The notes under the pieces are model-generated. The model worked only from the letters and a program-made list of their open reading frames with translations. It was not told the origin of the DNA and did no database searches. From Paenibacillus sp. NAIST15-1 (GTDB lineage: Bacteria > Bacillota > Bacilli > Paenibacillales > Paenibacillaceae), in the NCBI RefSeq assembly GCF_001894745.1, contig NZ_BBYF01000022.1, positions 1-64,000 on the forward strand: a stretch of 64,000 bases of DNA. The letters are read 5' to 3'. Position numbers and translations under genes: made by a program. Shown piece by piece: positions 20,673 to 29,081 of this stretch. How positions within the stretch are numbered: position 1 is the first letter of the stretch; every line of letters starts with the position of its first letter.

Positions 20673-21056
20673 CTGAACCGTTGGATGGATCACGATATGA
20701 ACGTGAACGGTGAAGACTTTTTGAGCAAGGAGAGGTGATTGCCATTGAGATATGCATCAGTATCGGCAGGAGCAGATCGAATAGGTCTGCTCCTTGTTCT
20801 GTTGCTGATTGGGGGGAGGAGGAATGTGTTCTTGCAGCAGAATTGCCGAGACAAGCGTACTTGGATACGCCATGTATTACTTAATTAGGCCAGCAGTTGA
20901 AGCTTCCGCATACCGCTCTGACAGCGGAAGAACTGATTGAAGCAGTAGCCAGTTCGTGGGGGAATAATTAGGTTTCTGGTGCAATCGCTATTCGAGTGAA
21001 TAGACGTTCTATGCTACAATACGGAAGACATAGTTGATTCGAGAGGGGCAGCGTAG
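20673..21056 (+). other. Gene-free stretch with a hairpin and possible gene remnant
   Basis: AGGAGCAGA and TCTGCTCCT (20768-20794) form a 9-pair hairpin followed by TTGTTCTG, probably the terminator of the sulfur operon. From about 20820 to 20970 short frames look like remains of a coding sequence: one encodes a tail ending AEELIEAVASSWGNN at 20969, broken by a stop and a frame change upstream. No intact gene is supported. A TACAAT near 21016 may belong to the promoter of the next gene. Confidence 0.4.
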
Positions 21057-21350
21057 ATGGGCGTTTCATTCGGGAGACCATATGAAGATATTTTAAAAGA
21101 ATTGACGAACGCAATAGGACTGATTCCGGACGGGTATACGTTTTTCGAAATGACCGAAGAAGACTGGGCTGAGCTTGGACAAGCAGAACGCAAAGAAGTG
21201 TTGGAAGCGCTCGCAGATGATGTGTTCTATGGGCTGGGAGAGGATCGGCTGTTGTTCATCGGAAGCGGCAGCGTACAGTATGATCCCCAGTTCCACAACA
21301 TCGAGATTGTGGTGGAGAGCGATACGGTGGCCACGATTTCTCTAATCTAA
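21057..21350 (+). CDS. Conserved small hypothetical protein
   Basis: A 97-residue acidic protein with no signal peptide or membrane segment. It contains a helical EMTEEDWAELGQAERKEVLEAL stretch, here described by its ends, and a beta-rich C-terminal third. I do not recognise the family with confidence; it looks like a conserved Paenibacillus orphan. AGAGGGGC lies 7 bases before the ATG and a strong hairpin follows. Probably transcribed alone. Confidence 0.65.
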   Translation: MGVSFGRPYEDILKELTNAIGLIPDGYTFFEMTEEDWAELGQAERKEVLEALADDVFYGLGEDRLLFIGSGSVQYDPQFHNIEIVVESDTVATISLI

Positions 21351-21360
21351 AATTTCGCAA

Positions 21361-21394
21361 AAAAACGAAGAGCTGCCCGTACCGGGCAGCTCTT
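21361..21394 (-). terminator. Bidirectional terminator
   Basis: AAGAGCTGCCCG and CGGGCAGCTCTT form a perfect 12-pair stem with a three-base loop. Read on the minus strand it is followed by CGTTTTTTT, so it best serves the acetyltransferase gene; forward it is followed by ATTGTT. Confidence 0.85.
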
Positions 21395-21448
21395 ATTGTT
21401 CATAGGTGAAGGATTGCTCATGGAACAGCCAAGCATCATATAGGTAGA

Positions 21449-22018
21449 CTACTCTGCTGGATTCGCTTCGGGCTGATACACCATGCAGTGGAATTCCCCC
21501 ATTCCTTCTGGCGTAGGCCGTTCATACGTATCTGTAATGAGGAATCCGGCTGTTTGATAAGCGCGAATTGCGCGATGGTTCCAGGTAAGCACCTCGAGGT
21601 CGATTTCATCCTCGGGGTGACGGCGTGCGGCATCACTCACGATGGCTTGTACGAACGCAGTCCCCTTTCCATGACCAAGCAGATCAGGGCGCATGCCTAA
21701 TCCGATGCGCGTAACTCCGACCAGCGGAAAATACTGCGCGAAGCCGATAAGTTCCTCGTTCCGGTTCTTGACGGATACATATTGCTTGCGGCGAATGTCG
21801 GGATCGCCCATCTCAATGCCCAGCGCCTTCATCTGTTCCCAGGGAAGGAATCCATATAGCTGATACGGCGGTTCATATTTCCAGGTGCAGATGTCCTGCG
21901 CCTCTTCCTCGGTCATGGGGTGAACGTGAAATAATGGTTCTGGCTGTGCAGGATGGTGATGGCCGGACATCGAATGATTATGATTAGGTGATGATGATGG
22001 ATCATGAGGCGAACTCAT
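21449..22018 (-). CDS. GNAT-family acetyltransferase
   Basis: Predicted N-acetyltransferase of 189 residues using acetyl-CoA on an unknown substrate. A His/Pro/Ser-rich N-terminal tail (SPNHNHSMSGHHHP) precedes the GNAT domain, whose motif A is RIGLGMRPDLLGHGKGTAFV and motif B is YQTAGF. The ATG at 22018 is chosen because AAGGAGGAG lies 9 bases upstream. The domain resembles the ribosomal-protein acetyltransferase type in its EPPYQLYGF opening. The His-rich tail might bind metal, but that is inference. Confidence 0.82.
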   Translation of the reverse strand: MSSPHDPSSSPNHNHSMSGHHHPAQPEPLFHVHPMTEEEAQDICTWKYEPPYQLYGFLPWEQMKALGIEMGDPDIRRKQYVSVKNRNEELIGFAQYFPLVGVTRIGLGMRPDLLGHGKGTAFVQAIVSDAARRHPEDEIDLEVLTWNHRAIRAYQTAGFLITDTYERPTPEGMGEFHCMVYQPEANPAE

Positions 22019-22180
22019 TGGTCTGTTCTCCTCCTTCGCGGCGATACAAGACGTTATCGCGTGGATTTTCTCCCATTGTGACATGGGAAGGGGAGTTTGG
22101 CAAACGGGTGTCTTACGATTTGAACGACAATGGCTGGATTACATAAGCAAAGTACAAATGGATTCGGGAGGTATAGGGAC

Positions 22181-23032
22181 ATGCAGGAGTATACGGTAAT
22201 TGTATCTGTGGAAGAAGCAGCGAAGCTGATTGAAGAAGGGCAAGCGGCAGTAGCGGATTGCCGGTTTTGGCTAACAGAGCCGAAGCGTGGACAGGCAGCG
22301 TATGAGGAAGGACATCTTCCGGGGGCCGTTTATTTTGATTTGAATCGGGATCTGTCATCACCACGTGGGGTACATGGCGGACGTCACCCATTGCCAGAGA
22401 TTAGCGAATTGGCACAGAAGCTTGGTTCAAGCGGCATTGACCGTACTACGACGGTAATTGCCTATGATGACCAAGGTGGAGCCATGGCAAGCCGCCTGTG
22501 GTGGCTGCTGCAATATTTCGGTCATGAAGGCCATATTTATGTAATGGATGGCGGATACAGTGCGTGGGTGGAAGCGGGACACCCTGTATCGGCAGAAGGC
22601 CCTGAAATTGCAACACGCAGCTATGAACCGCAGGTTCGTCCGGAGCTTGTTCTTCATGTTGATGATATTCGGGAGCGACTCGGAAGACCGGGTGTCGTTA
22701 TGATTGACTCTCGCGAGGCTGACCGCTATGCGGGACGCATTGAACCTATTGATGCGAAGGCGGGGCATATCCCAGGCGCGGTGAACCACTTCTGGCGCAA
22801 TCGCCTCGATGAAGCAGGGAACTGGCTAACTGTGCAAGCGCAGCGTGAGCAATGGGAGCCGGTCGTGCAGGGCGCAGAGGAAGTCATCGTCTATTGCGGA
22901 TCTGGCGTAACGGCATGCCCGAACCTCTTGTCCTTGTGGCAATCGGGAATTAAGGGTGCGAAGCTGTATGCAGGAAGCTGGAGCGATTGGAGTTCTTACG
23001 CGGGCAATCCGATTGCAACGGTGGAGGAATAA
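22181..23032 (+). CDS. sseA: 3-Mercaptopyruvate/thiosulfate sulfurtransferase
   Basis: Transfers sulfane sulfur from mercaptopyruvate or thiosulfate to acceptors such as cyanide or thioredoxin. The 283-residue protein contains two rhodanese domains: an inactive N-terminal one (about 5-135, GHLPGAVYFDL) and the catalytic C-terminal one (about 155-280, GHIPGAVNHFW) with Cys239 in the loop CGSGVTA. That loop is closer to mercaptopyruvate enzymes. ATG 22181 has GGGAGG 9 bases upstream. It faces away from the acetyltransferase gene and ends at a strong terminator. Confidence 0.9.
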   Translation: MQEYTVIVSVEEAAKLIEEGQAAVADCRFWLTEPKRGQAAYEEGHLPGAVYFDLNRDLSSPRGVHGGRHPLPEISELAQKLGSSGIDRTTTVIAYDDQGGAMASRLWWLLQYFGHEGHIYVMDGGYSAWVEAGHPVSAEGPEIATRSYEPQVRPELVLHVDDIRERLGRPGVVMIDSREADRYAGRIEPIDAKAGHIPGAVNHFWRNRLDEAGNWLTVQAQREQWEPVVQGAEEVIVYCGSGVTACPNLLSLWQSGIKGAKLYAGSWSDWSSYAGNPIATVEE

Positions 23033-23064
23033 GAGCTGGGGGACGCATCGGGCCCAGGTTTTGA

Positions 23065-23108
23065 GGCTGCGACAGGTTTTAGGTAAGAAACCTGTTGTAG
23101 CCCTATTT
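23065..23108 (+). terminator. Terminator after sulfurtransferase gene
   Basis: GGCTGCGACAGGTTT and AAACCTGTTGTAGCC form a 15-pair stem with two wobbles, followed by CTATTTTGATTTT. Confidence 0.85.
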
Positions 23109-23527
23109 TGATTTTCCGAGGAACTGCTTGCAAACAAGAACCCATCGAAAGCCATACCAGAAACCCTGGACCAGTCGCAGCAGAGCAGTCGGGTCTGGTG
23201 GTTGTTGAAGGATTGCCCCAAGGTCCATTGACAATAAATAGGTGTTGTTTTATTCCCGAATTGACTGATCTAATCAATCAAAGGAATATATTAAAGTGCA
23301 TTCAAAAGGGGATTTGCGATATGGCCAAACCAACGTCCAGATCCGACCTCTGTCAGTCTTGTTCTGTTTTCCGTTTACAAATGTTCTGTACAATTACAAG
23401 ATTGCATCCTACCAGCTCTACGAGGTGGATACACAAATATGCTGATAACGGATGAATCTACCGCTAGTCGTATTGTAGAAAATAAACATTTAGGGGAGTA
23501 CCAGCGACATTAAGTGGGGTGAGTACT
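23109..23527 (+). other. Gene-poor stretch
   Basis: About 420 bases without a supported gene. An open frame of 115 codons on the plus strand (23108-23455) lacks a ribosome binding site and has a composition rich in Cys, Ser and Arg that looks non-coding. Base composition turns more AT-rich here and stays so through the following genes, which may mark the edge of an acquired segment. Confidence 0.4.
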
Positions 23528-23980
23528 ATGGTTATCTTTAGAACTGCTACAGTAAAAGATTTGAATAAAATAGTTCAAATGCTTGCCGACGATGAATTGG
23601 GCAGAATGAGAGAACGATACGAGCTTCCCCTTCCTGAGAGCTATTTAAAAGCGTTTGAAGCAATTGATTCAGACCCAAACAATGAACTGATTGTTTCGTG
23701 CCTCGGTGAAGAAATTATTGGTGTTTTACAAATTACCTTTACTCCTTATATTACACATCAAGGTAGTTGGAGAGCTACGATTGAAGGGGTTCGGACGGCA
23801 TCTTCAGAAAGAGGGAAAGGTACTGGGAGCAAGTTAATCCAATGGGCAATTGAACGCGCTAAAGAACGAAGATGCCATATTATTCAGCTAACAACTGACA
23901 AAAAGCGAGAAGATGCATTTCGCTTTTATGAGAGGTTAGGATTTGAAGCGACTCATGAAGGGTTAAAAATGAAACTTTAA
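23528..23980 (+). CDS. GNAT-family acetyltransferase
   Basis: A 150-residue acetyltransferase. The acetyl-CoA-binding motif A is TASSERGKGTGSKLIQWAIE (the SERGKGTG loop) and motif B ends in FYERLGFEATHEGLKMKL. The sequence resembles small GNAT proteins acting on free amino-acid-like or toxic substrates; the true substrate is unknown. ATG 23528 has GTGGGGTG 6 bases upstream; GTG 23519 lies within that site. Codon use is more AT-rich than in the sulfurtransferase gene before it. Confidence 0.85.
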   Translation: MVIFRTATVKDLNKIVQMLADDELGRMRERYELPLPESYLKAFEAIDSDPNNELIVSCLGEEIIGVLQITFTPYITHQGSWRATIEGVRTASSERGKGTGSKLIQWAIERAKERRCHIIQLTTDKKREDAFRFYERLGFEATHEGLKMKL

Positions 23981-24100
23981 ATCAATTACACGAGACAATC
24001 ATTCAATACCCAAATGGTGAAGGCGTTATGGTACATTGGTGGCTACTGAAATAATTTTTACGATGAGGCTCCCGAGCGAGCGTGTGTATTTCATTAAATA

Positions 24101-24143
24101 AAAGCGAAAAGGCCGAAACTCCACACATAGGGGATTCGGCCTT
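24101..24143 (-). terminator. Terminator of the VOC gene
   Basis: AAGGCCGAA and TTCGGCCTT arms with further pairing inside. Read on the minus strand the stem is followed by TTCGCTTTTATTT. Confidence 0.85.
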
Positions 24144-24152
24144 ATGGATAGT

Positions 24153-24593
24153 TTATTCCGCATCCTGCCATACATTGAACTTGTTTCCGTCCGGATCTTT
24201 GAATGTGAATTGCAAACCACAACTTCCTTGGTCGCTTATCGGTTCGACGTAGACGCCGCTTTCGCGAAGTCGTTTATGGACCTCTACGATATTCTCAACC
24301 TCGAATGTCAGAGAGAACATTTCATATTGGTCGCCTTCCCATTGATCTGTCATGAAGTTTGCTGTTTTCTTCTCTTTCGTTTCCAGCAGGAACAACCATT
24401 GCCCGTTACCGAGCACAAGGATGGCACCTTCGGCAGATCCACGGGGTCTTACTGTAAGTCCTAATGTCTCTTTGTACCACTTGGATGCAAGTTCCACGTT
24501 AGATACGGGTAAGTAGTTATGAGAGACTCTCTTTAACATCGGTGTTTGTGTTGCTTGTTGCTCCTCTGTTTTGATTGATTCTTTTTCGGCCAT
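24153..24593 (-). CDS. VOC-family (glyoxalase-like) protein
   Basis: A 146-residue single-domain protein of the vicinal oxygen chelate fold. After about 20 polar residues it shows the paired beta-alpha-beta modules: HNYLPVSNVELASKWYKETL and, in the second half, FKDPDGNKFNVWQ. The His near residue 25 and acidic residues could bind metal. ATG 24593 has AGAGGTGG 8 bases upstream. It lies 70 bases after the sigma-VOC fusion gene on the same strand, so the two probably form one transcript, and both carry a VOC domain. Substrate unknown. Confidence 0.82.
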   Translation of the reverse strand: MAEKESIKTEEQQATQTPMLKRVSHNYLPVSNVELASKWYKETLGLTVRPRGSAEGAILVLGNGQWLFLLETKEKKTANFMTDQWEGDQYEMFSLTFEVENIVEVHKRLRESGVYVEPISDQGSCGLQFTFKDPDGNKFNVWQDAE

Positions 24594-24664
24594 GAAAGTT
24601 CCACCTCTCATCATAATTTACATTTCTATATATAGACGATCTGACTTCATCAAAGCCGTCGCCC

Positions 24665-25615
24665 TCAAGCTTTCCTTTTTTCTTTATGTTCAACCGCATG
24701 ATACGAGTTGCCGTCAGGGTCATAGAAAATGAAGTATTTGCCGATAAAATGGTCTGTATTGATCGACTCCATCTTGACTTTGTCATGTTGCAGCTTATGC
24801 CAAAGTTCTTCGATATCGGACACTTCGAAGGCCAATAAGGGCAAATCGCTTGGTAGATGGGTATGACATTCCAGTAAATACAATTCATGTCCAGACTCTA
24901 CTAATAGATTACCGTGTCTGCTGATTCCCAGTTGAAAATGACGGACGAACCAGTCTAATATCCGCTCTCGATGAAGTACGGGAATGTAGAAATGCCCTGT
25001 GCTTTTTAATACTCGTTCCGAGACTTTCTGTTCGAATATCTGATCTAGACGCTGCATGCGGAAATGAGACTCAAAGTCGCCGGAGAGCTGACGCTTTAGC
25101 GCTGCTCTGGCCCGTCGAATACGGCTTTCCACGGCGGACAAGGAAATATTCAGGAACTGAGCGATTTCCTTCATTGGCCATTCGCTTAAATAGTGCAGCA
25201 TGATGGCCATTTTACTTGTCTGCTCTAAATGTTGCATGGCATTCCAAATCGTTTCTTTCGTCATATGCTGATCTAACCATGTATCGACATTATTAATAGA
25301 GGGAGAAATCGCATCTTCGTAAGGCACGGTTTGTTTTTTCTTTTTTACGAAATCGAGACTTGTTCGATAAACAATGGTATATAACCAACTGCCCAATTTC
25401 GAAGGATCATCTAGGGTGTGTAGTCGACGAAAGCATTTCATAAAAGCTTCTTGTGCCGCATCCTGCGCTTCATGAAAGTCCCCGATAATGCTGAAGGAAA
25501 CGGATAACATAGCGTTAGAATATTGAAGCACGATCTGGCGAAAGGCATCGAAATCGCCGTTTTTAGCCTCGATTATGTATTGATGAATATCGATCTCCTG
25601 CTTATCTTTATCCAT
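24665..25615 (-). CDS. ECF sigma factor fused to a C-terminal VOC domain
   Basis: A 316-residue protein with two parts. Residues 20-90 are sigma region 2 (DAAQEAFMKCFRRLHTL, WLYTIVYRTSLD) and 120-175 region 4 (EWPMKEIAQFLNISLSAVESRI, shown by its ends), an ECF-type RNA polymerase sigma factor. Residues 205-312 form a VOC/glyoxalase-like domain ending YFIFYDPDGNSYHAVEH. The reading frame is continuous with no stop or frameshift. C-terminal extensions replace anti-sigma factors in some ECF groups (for example SnoaL-like domains in ECF41), so the VOC part may sense a ligand and control sigma activity; this is inference. No separate anti-sigma gene is adjacent. The AGGGGG ribosome site lies just before the ATG. 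Confidence 0.85.
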   Translation of the reverse strand: MDKDKQEIDIHQYIIEAKNGDFDAFRQIVLQYSNAMLSVSFSIIGDFHEAQDAAQEAFMKCFRRLHTLDDPSKLGSWLYTIVYRTSLDFVKKKKQTVPYEDAISPSINNVDTWLDQHMTKETIWNAMQHLEQTSKMAIMLHYLSEWPMKEIAQFLNISLSAVESRIRRARAALKRQLSGDFESHFRMQRLDQIFEQKVSERVLKSTGHFYIPVLHRERILDWFVRHFQLGISRHGNLLVESGHELYLLECHTHLPSDLPLLAFEVSDIEELWHKLQHDKVKMESINTDHFIGKYFIFYDPDGNSYHAVEHKEKRKA

Positions 25616-25848
25616 GCTAATCCCCCTTATATTGAGACATACACATTCCCATGTAGACCGTTTCCACCAAATATATCATGGAAATATTGGGGAAAGTAAT
25701 CAACCTGTATTTTTTCAAAGTGTGGTTAAACGCGGGGTTTTCAAGACTATAAAAGAAGTTACAAAACGGCATTGTAATATTTAGGGGATTAGTTTAATAT
25801 TTTATTGACCGAATAATGAAATTATAGTCATTAAAAAGGAGGGGGATT

Positions 25849-26439
25849 ATGCCTAAGATTGTCACCGAGCATGAAAAACAAATGGTAAGGGAAGCGATGT
25901 ACACAAAAGGGATCGAGCTGATTCGCAAAAAAGGGATAAAGCGAGTGACGGTGGAGGACATCACCACAGCGGCCAACATCGGTAAAGGATCCTTTTATTC
26001 CTACTACCATTCCAAAGAAGAACTCCTTTATACGATTATCAAACAGAACGAGAATCGAATGTTTGAGAGAGTAGAGTCCATTCTATCTGAAAAGGTAAAT
26101 GTGAAAGAGAAGATTGTAAAGGCATTGAAGGAGATTTATCTGGCGGCGGATAGTATAGTTCACTACGTGTCTCCATCGGATTTCGAGTATCTGCTTCGCA
26201 AGCTTCCGGATGAGGTGTCCGACTGGGAGGCATTGAAATCAAATGACTATTTTAGCAGGACACTATCGCTTTGCAGCATTGATGAATCAGAATGCGAGAT
26301 GGATGTGCTAGCTTATTTAATGAATGCACTCCATTATATCGGTTCGGCAGATATAACTTTTGGTGAGCGGGGTAAAGAGAAGGCACTGGATATACTCGTG
26401 CATTCTATTGCTGATTACATGGCCGGGGAAGCCAGGTAA
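25849..26439 (+). CDS. TetR-family transcriptional regulator
   Basis: A 196-residue repressor-type protein. The helix-turn-helix occupies about 12-58 (GIKRVTVEDITTAANIGKGSFYSYYHSKEELL, here given by its ends) and the remainder is a helical ligand-binding and dimerisation domain. AAGGAGGGGG lies before the ATG. The next gene, 93 bases downstream on the same strand, encodes an alpha/beta hydrolase, which is a likely target or operon partner. The inducer cannot be told from the sequence. Confidence 0.88.
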   Translation: MPKIVTEHEKQMVREAMYTKGIELIRKKGIKRVTVEDITTAANIGKGSFYSYYHSKEELLYTIIKQNENRMFERVESILSEKVNVKEKIVKALKEIYLAADSIVHYVSPSDFEYLLRKLPDEVSDWEALKSNDYFSRTLSLCSIDESECEMDVLAYLMNALHYIGSADITFGERGKEKALDILVHSIADYMAGEAR

Positions 26440-26532
26440 TGAGAGAATTCGAAAAGACTGTAGACCGTCATATGGGATTGTCCACAATGGTTTCGAGCAG
26501 AGGCAAGGTCATATCGATTATCGGAGGCAGCT

Positions 26533-27639
26533 ATGATCATATTATTGAGCGTTATTTTAGGCGGACTGCTTATCATGTTAGGAACGGCTTGCTTGGTTCT
26601 GCTTGTCCAGTACAAGAAAAAGAAGAAGGCCAATCAAATTCGGATTGCTCCCACGAGTAATGGCATTGATTGTAGGGAGTTCGTAACGATCGGCGGAATT
26701 TCGCAATATTTGCATCACCGGGGCGAGGACGTTGACAATCCTGTGATGTTATTTTTGCACGGTGGACCGGGGGAGCCGATACTGCCATTTGCCCAAGAGT
26801 TTCAGATCCCATGGGAGAAGCACGTTACAGTTGTGCACTGGGATCAAAGGAACTGTGGCAAGACCTATTTCAACAATGATCCGAAACAAGTCACGCCGAC
26901 AACCAAGGTTGATCGTATCGTTCAGGACACTTATGAGGTTGTACAGTATTTAAAAAATAAGTACAGCAAAGAGAAGATTATCATTTTGGGACATTCATGG
27001 GGATCGGTACTAGGTAGCCTGTTCACTAAAAAATACCCTGAGCTTGTACAGGCTTATATCGGTGTCGGGCAGATTGTCAATATGATTGATAATGAACGTG
27101 TCGGTTACGAAAAAGTACTAGAGTCGGCAAAAGAAGCGGGCAACGAAAACGATGTTCGAGCTTTACTTCGTTTGAAGCCCTACCCTCCAAATACATTTGA
27201 TGGTGAAATGATTAGGAAGCTTAAAAAGGTTCGTAAATTTCAAAGTAAATATAAGTTAGCGGCTGGCCCAACAATTGAGTTGATTGGCAATGCTTTAAGC
27301 TCTCCGTTTTATACATTCAAGGATATGCGCTATTTCTTTATCTCTGGGGCATTTGGAGATGGACAACGTCATATTTGGAAGTATTTAATGGAGTCGTTCG
27401 ATTTGGCGTCGATGGGTGCTGTATTCGAAGTCCCTGTTTTTTATATACATGGCGAGCGGGACTGGCAAACACCTTATCCGCTGGCACGGGAATTCTATTC
27501 GACCATTAAAGCACCGCTCAAGCAATTTTACTCCATTCCGGATGCGGGGCATATTGCCATGCTTGAACGAAAGGAGATATTCAACGAGGCGTTATTTGAT
27601 ATTTTGGAGCGAGCGAATAGTATGGTGACGACGAAGTAA
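26533..27639 (+). CDS. Membrane-anchored alpha/beta hydrolase, proline-iminopeptidase-like
   Basis: A 368-residue hydrolase. Residues 2-27 are a membrane anchor followed by KKKKK, placing the catalytic domain outside or at the membrane. The domain carries the oxyanion motif HGGPGEP, a WDQRNCGKT strand, the nucleophile in GHSWGS and the final His in DAGHIAM; an Asp precedes in GERDWQTP. HGGPG and WDQR are typical of S33 peptidases (prolyl aminopeptidase group). GGAGG lies 5 bases before the ATG. It follows a tetR gene and is probably under its control. Substrate unknown. Confidence 0.83.
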   Translation: MIILLSVILGGLLIMLGTACLVLLVQYKKKKKANQIRIAPTSNGIDCREFVTIGGISQYLHHRGEDVDNPVMLFLHGGPGEPILPFAQEFQIPWEKHVTVVHWDQRNCGKTYFNNDPKQVTPTTKVDRIVQDTYEVVQYLKNKYSKEKIIILGHSWGSVLGSLFTKKYPELVQAYIGVGQIVNMIDNERVGYEKVLESAKEAGNENDVRALLRLKPYPPNTFDGEMIRKLKKVRKFQSKYKLAAGPTIELIGNALSSPFYTFKDMRYFFISGAFGDGQRHIWKYLMESFDLASMGAVFEVPVFYIHGERDWQTPYPLAREFYSTIKAPLKQFYSIPDAGHIAMLERKEIFNEALFDILERANSMVTTK

Positions 27640-27821
27640 GTCAAAATTACATTTCGGGAGAGATGGGTGTAACCGGCATACGAAGCAGCGGTGAAGTATA
27701 TAGCTCCACCGCTTAAACGTATTGCTGCCGCGCTGCCGAGGGCAGCTCGCTATGATAGACATGACAAATCTCGCCTCATGTGTAAGGCCGTCTCGCACCT
27801 TATTCAGGTGTAGGGGAATCC

Positions 27822-27853
27822 GCCAGAGCGTTATATTGGATAGACGCTCTGGT
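27822..27853. other. Hairpin between convergent genes
   Basis: CCAGAGCGT and ACGCTCTGG form a 9-pair stem with no T run on either side. A second hairpin (AGCGGTG/CACCGCT) lies near 27690-27717. They may end transcription from both sides or stabilise the 3' ends; not proven. Confidence 0.4.
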
Positions 27854-27873
27854 CAATAGGGCTGCCGGAACGA

Positions 27874-28446
27874 TTAGGCGTTGTTGGATACCTCAGCGCC
27901 GGCAATCTCTTCTTGATTTTCTTCTTTTCTTCTCCAGCCCATAATGGCCGGCCCTAGCAGTATGATACCGAACTTAGCGACCTGGAAGACTACTCCGGCT
28001 GGAGACGACTCATCCTCATCGCCGACGGTCTTTCCGGTCTTGGTTGTGATCTCACCACTCGTCAGGTTGATGGTATACCCGATGATGCCTTTGTATCCAG
28101 TCGTTTCCATCAAGTGTTTATCAAGGAATTCATTGACCGCACTCTTAATCTCCGCATCGCTACCAGTGAGGATGCCTGCTTTTGTCAGATCGGTCTGGAG
28201 ATCTTTTTTCAATAACTCCATGCCGATGAACAGATTAGCAGCAATGGCTACAATGCCGAGCAGGACACCGAGCGAGATCACGGTGCTTTTCTTTTTGGAT
28301 ACCCATAGTATAAGCAGATACAGCAATCCAGCTAAAATTAACGGGTATACCGGGACAAGATCTGACCATTGGTTAGTTACCCAGGCATAAGCGCCTCCAG
28401 CCACAATACTTGCGACCAGGGCGACGATTACTTTGACAGCATTCAC
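27874..28446 (-). CDS. Membrane protein of unknown function
   Basis: A 190-residue protein with three hydrophobic segments in its first 80 residues (about 4-22, 34-50, 56-76), a soluble acidic middle domain (about 85-150) and one more hydrophobic segment at about 152-170 with a charged tail. I recognise no family. GTG 28446 is the likely start, with a weak GAGAAG ribosome site. It stands alone between a convergent hydrolase gene and a gene-poor region. Confidence 0.6.
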   Translation of the reverse strand: MNAVKVIVALVASIVAGGAYAWVTNQWSDLVPVYPLILAGLLYLLILWVSKKKSTVISLGVLLGIVAIAANLFIGMELLKKDLQTDLTKAGILTGSDAEIKSAVNEFLDKHLMETTGYKGIIGYTINLTSGEITTKTGKTVGDEDESSPAGVVFQVAKFGIILLGPAIMGWRRKEENQEEIAGAEVSNNA

Positions 28447-29081
28447 TTCTCATGACCCCATTTCATATCTTTTCTTTTTTAAAGCCATTCTACTACCCTA
28501 GTTCCGCATACAAAGGTATGCCATCTTTCGATTTCCCCGATTTTTGTTCAGAAGAGATGGAGCTGCCATGAAGGATAAATTGTCCATTATCTACATCGTC
28601 TATCGGCAGTTATAACCAAATATATTACAGTCGGCGATTGAAATGAAGCCATTTATTACCACAATTTCCATACAGGACAATTTTCAAAGAAGTTTAGATA
28701 AATTCTTTTCAACATCAAGTTCATAAATAGGTATTATTTCCATTTTTGGATTGGAAATGGGGTGGTCTTTAAGTTGCGGTTGGGCTCAAAGCTGATTTGA
28801 GGTACGTGAATCTGGCGTCTGGTCATATTCCTACTAAATGATGGATGTATTGCAGTATGAAGAAGATAGGGAGGAAGGCAGCGGAAAGAGCCATGTTCAT
28901 ATCTCTTACATAACATGTAGCTGTCGAGACTACACACGAGTAAGGTGGATGTGAAATGGCTCAATACAGATTTGCTACTGCTTCGTATAGTATGTCTTTA
29001 ACCTAAGGGGCCAACGGGTTCCCTGTTATCACTCAACATATAAGTTCATGCGGCAGTTGATGCTACAGGTACAAAGGGGAA
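28447..29081. other. Gene-poor stretch of about 630 bases
   Basis: AT-rich sequence with no frame that has both a ribosome binding site and protein-like composition. Upstream of the membrane protein gene there are T-rich runs that could be its promoter region. A short GGGGCC/GGTTCCC pairing lies near 29008-29025. I see no transposase, tRNA or repeat here. Confidence 0.4.

Noticed and set aside
23108-23455. 115-codon open frame on the plus strand
   Set aside because: No ribosome binding site, composition unlike neighbouring proteins and it begins inside the T tail of a terminator.
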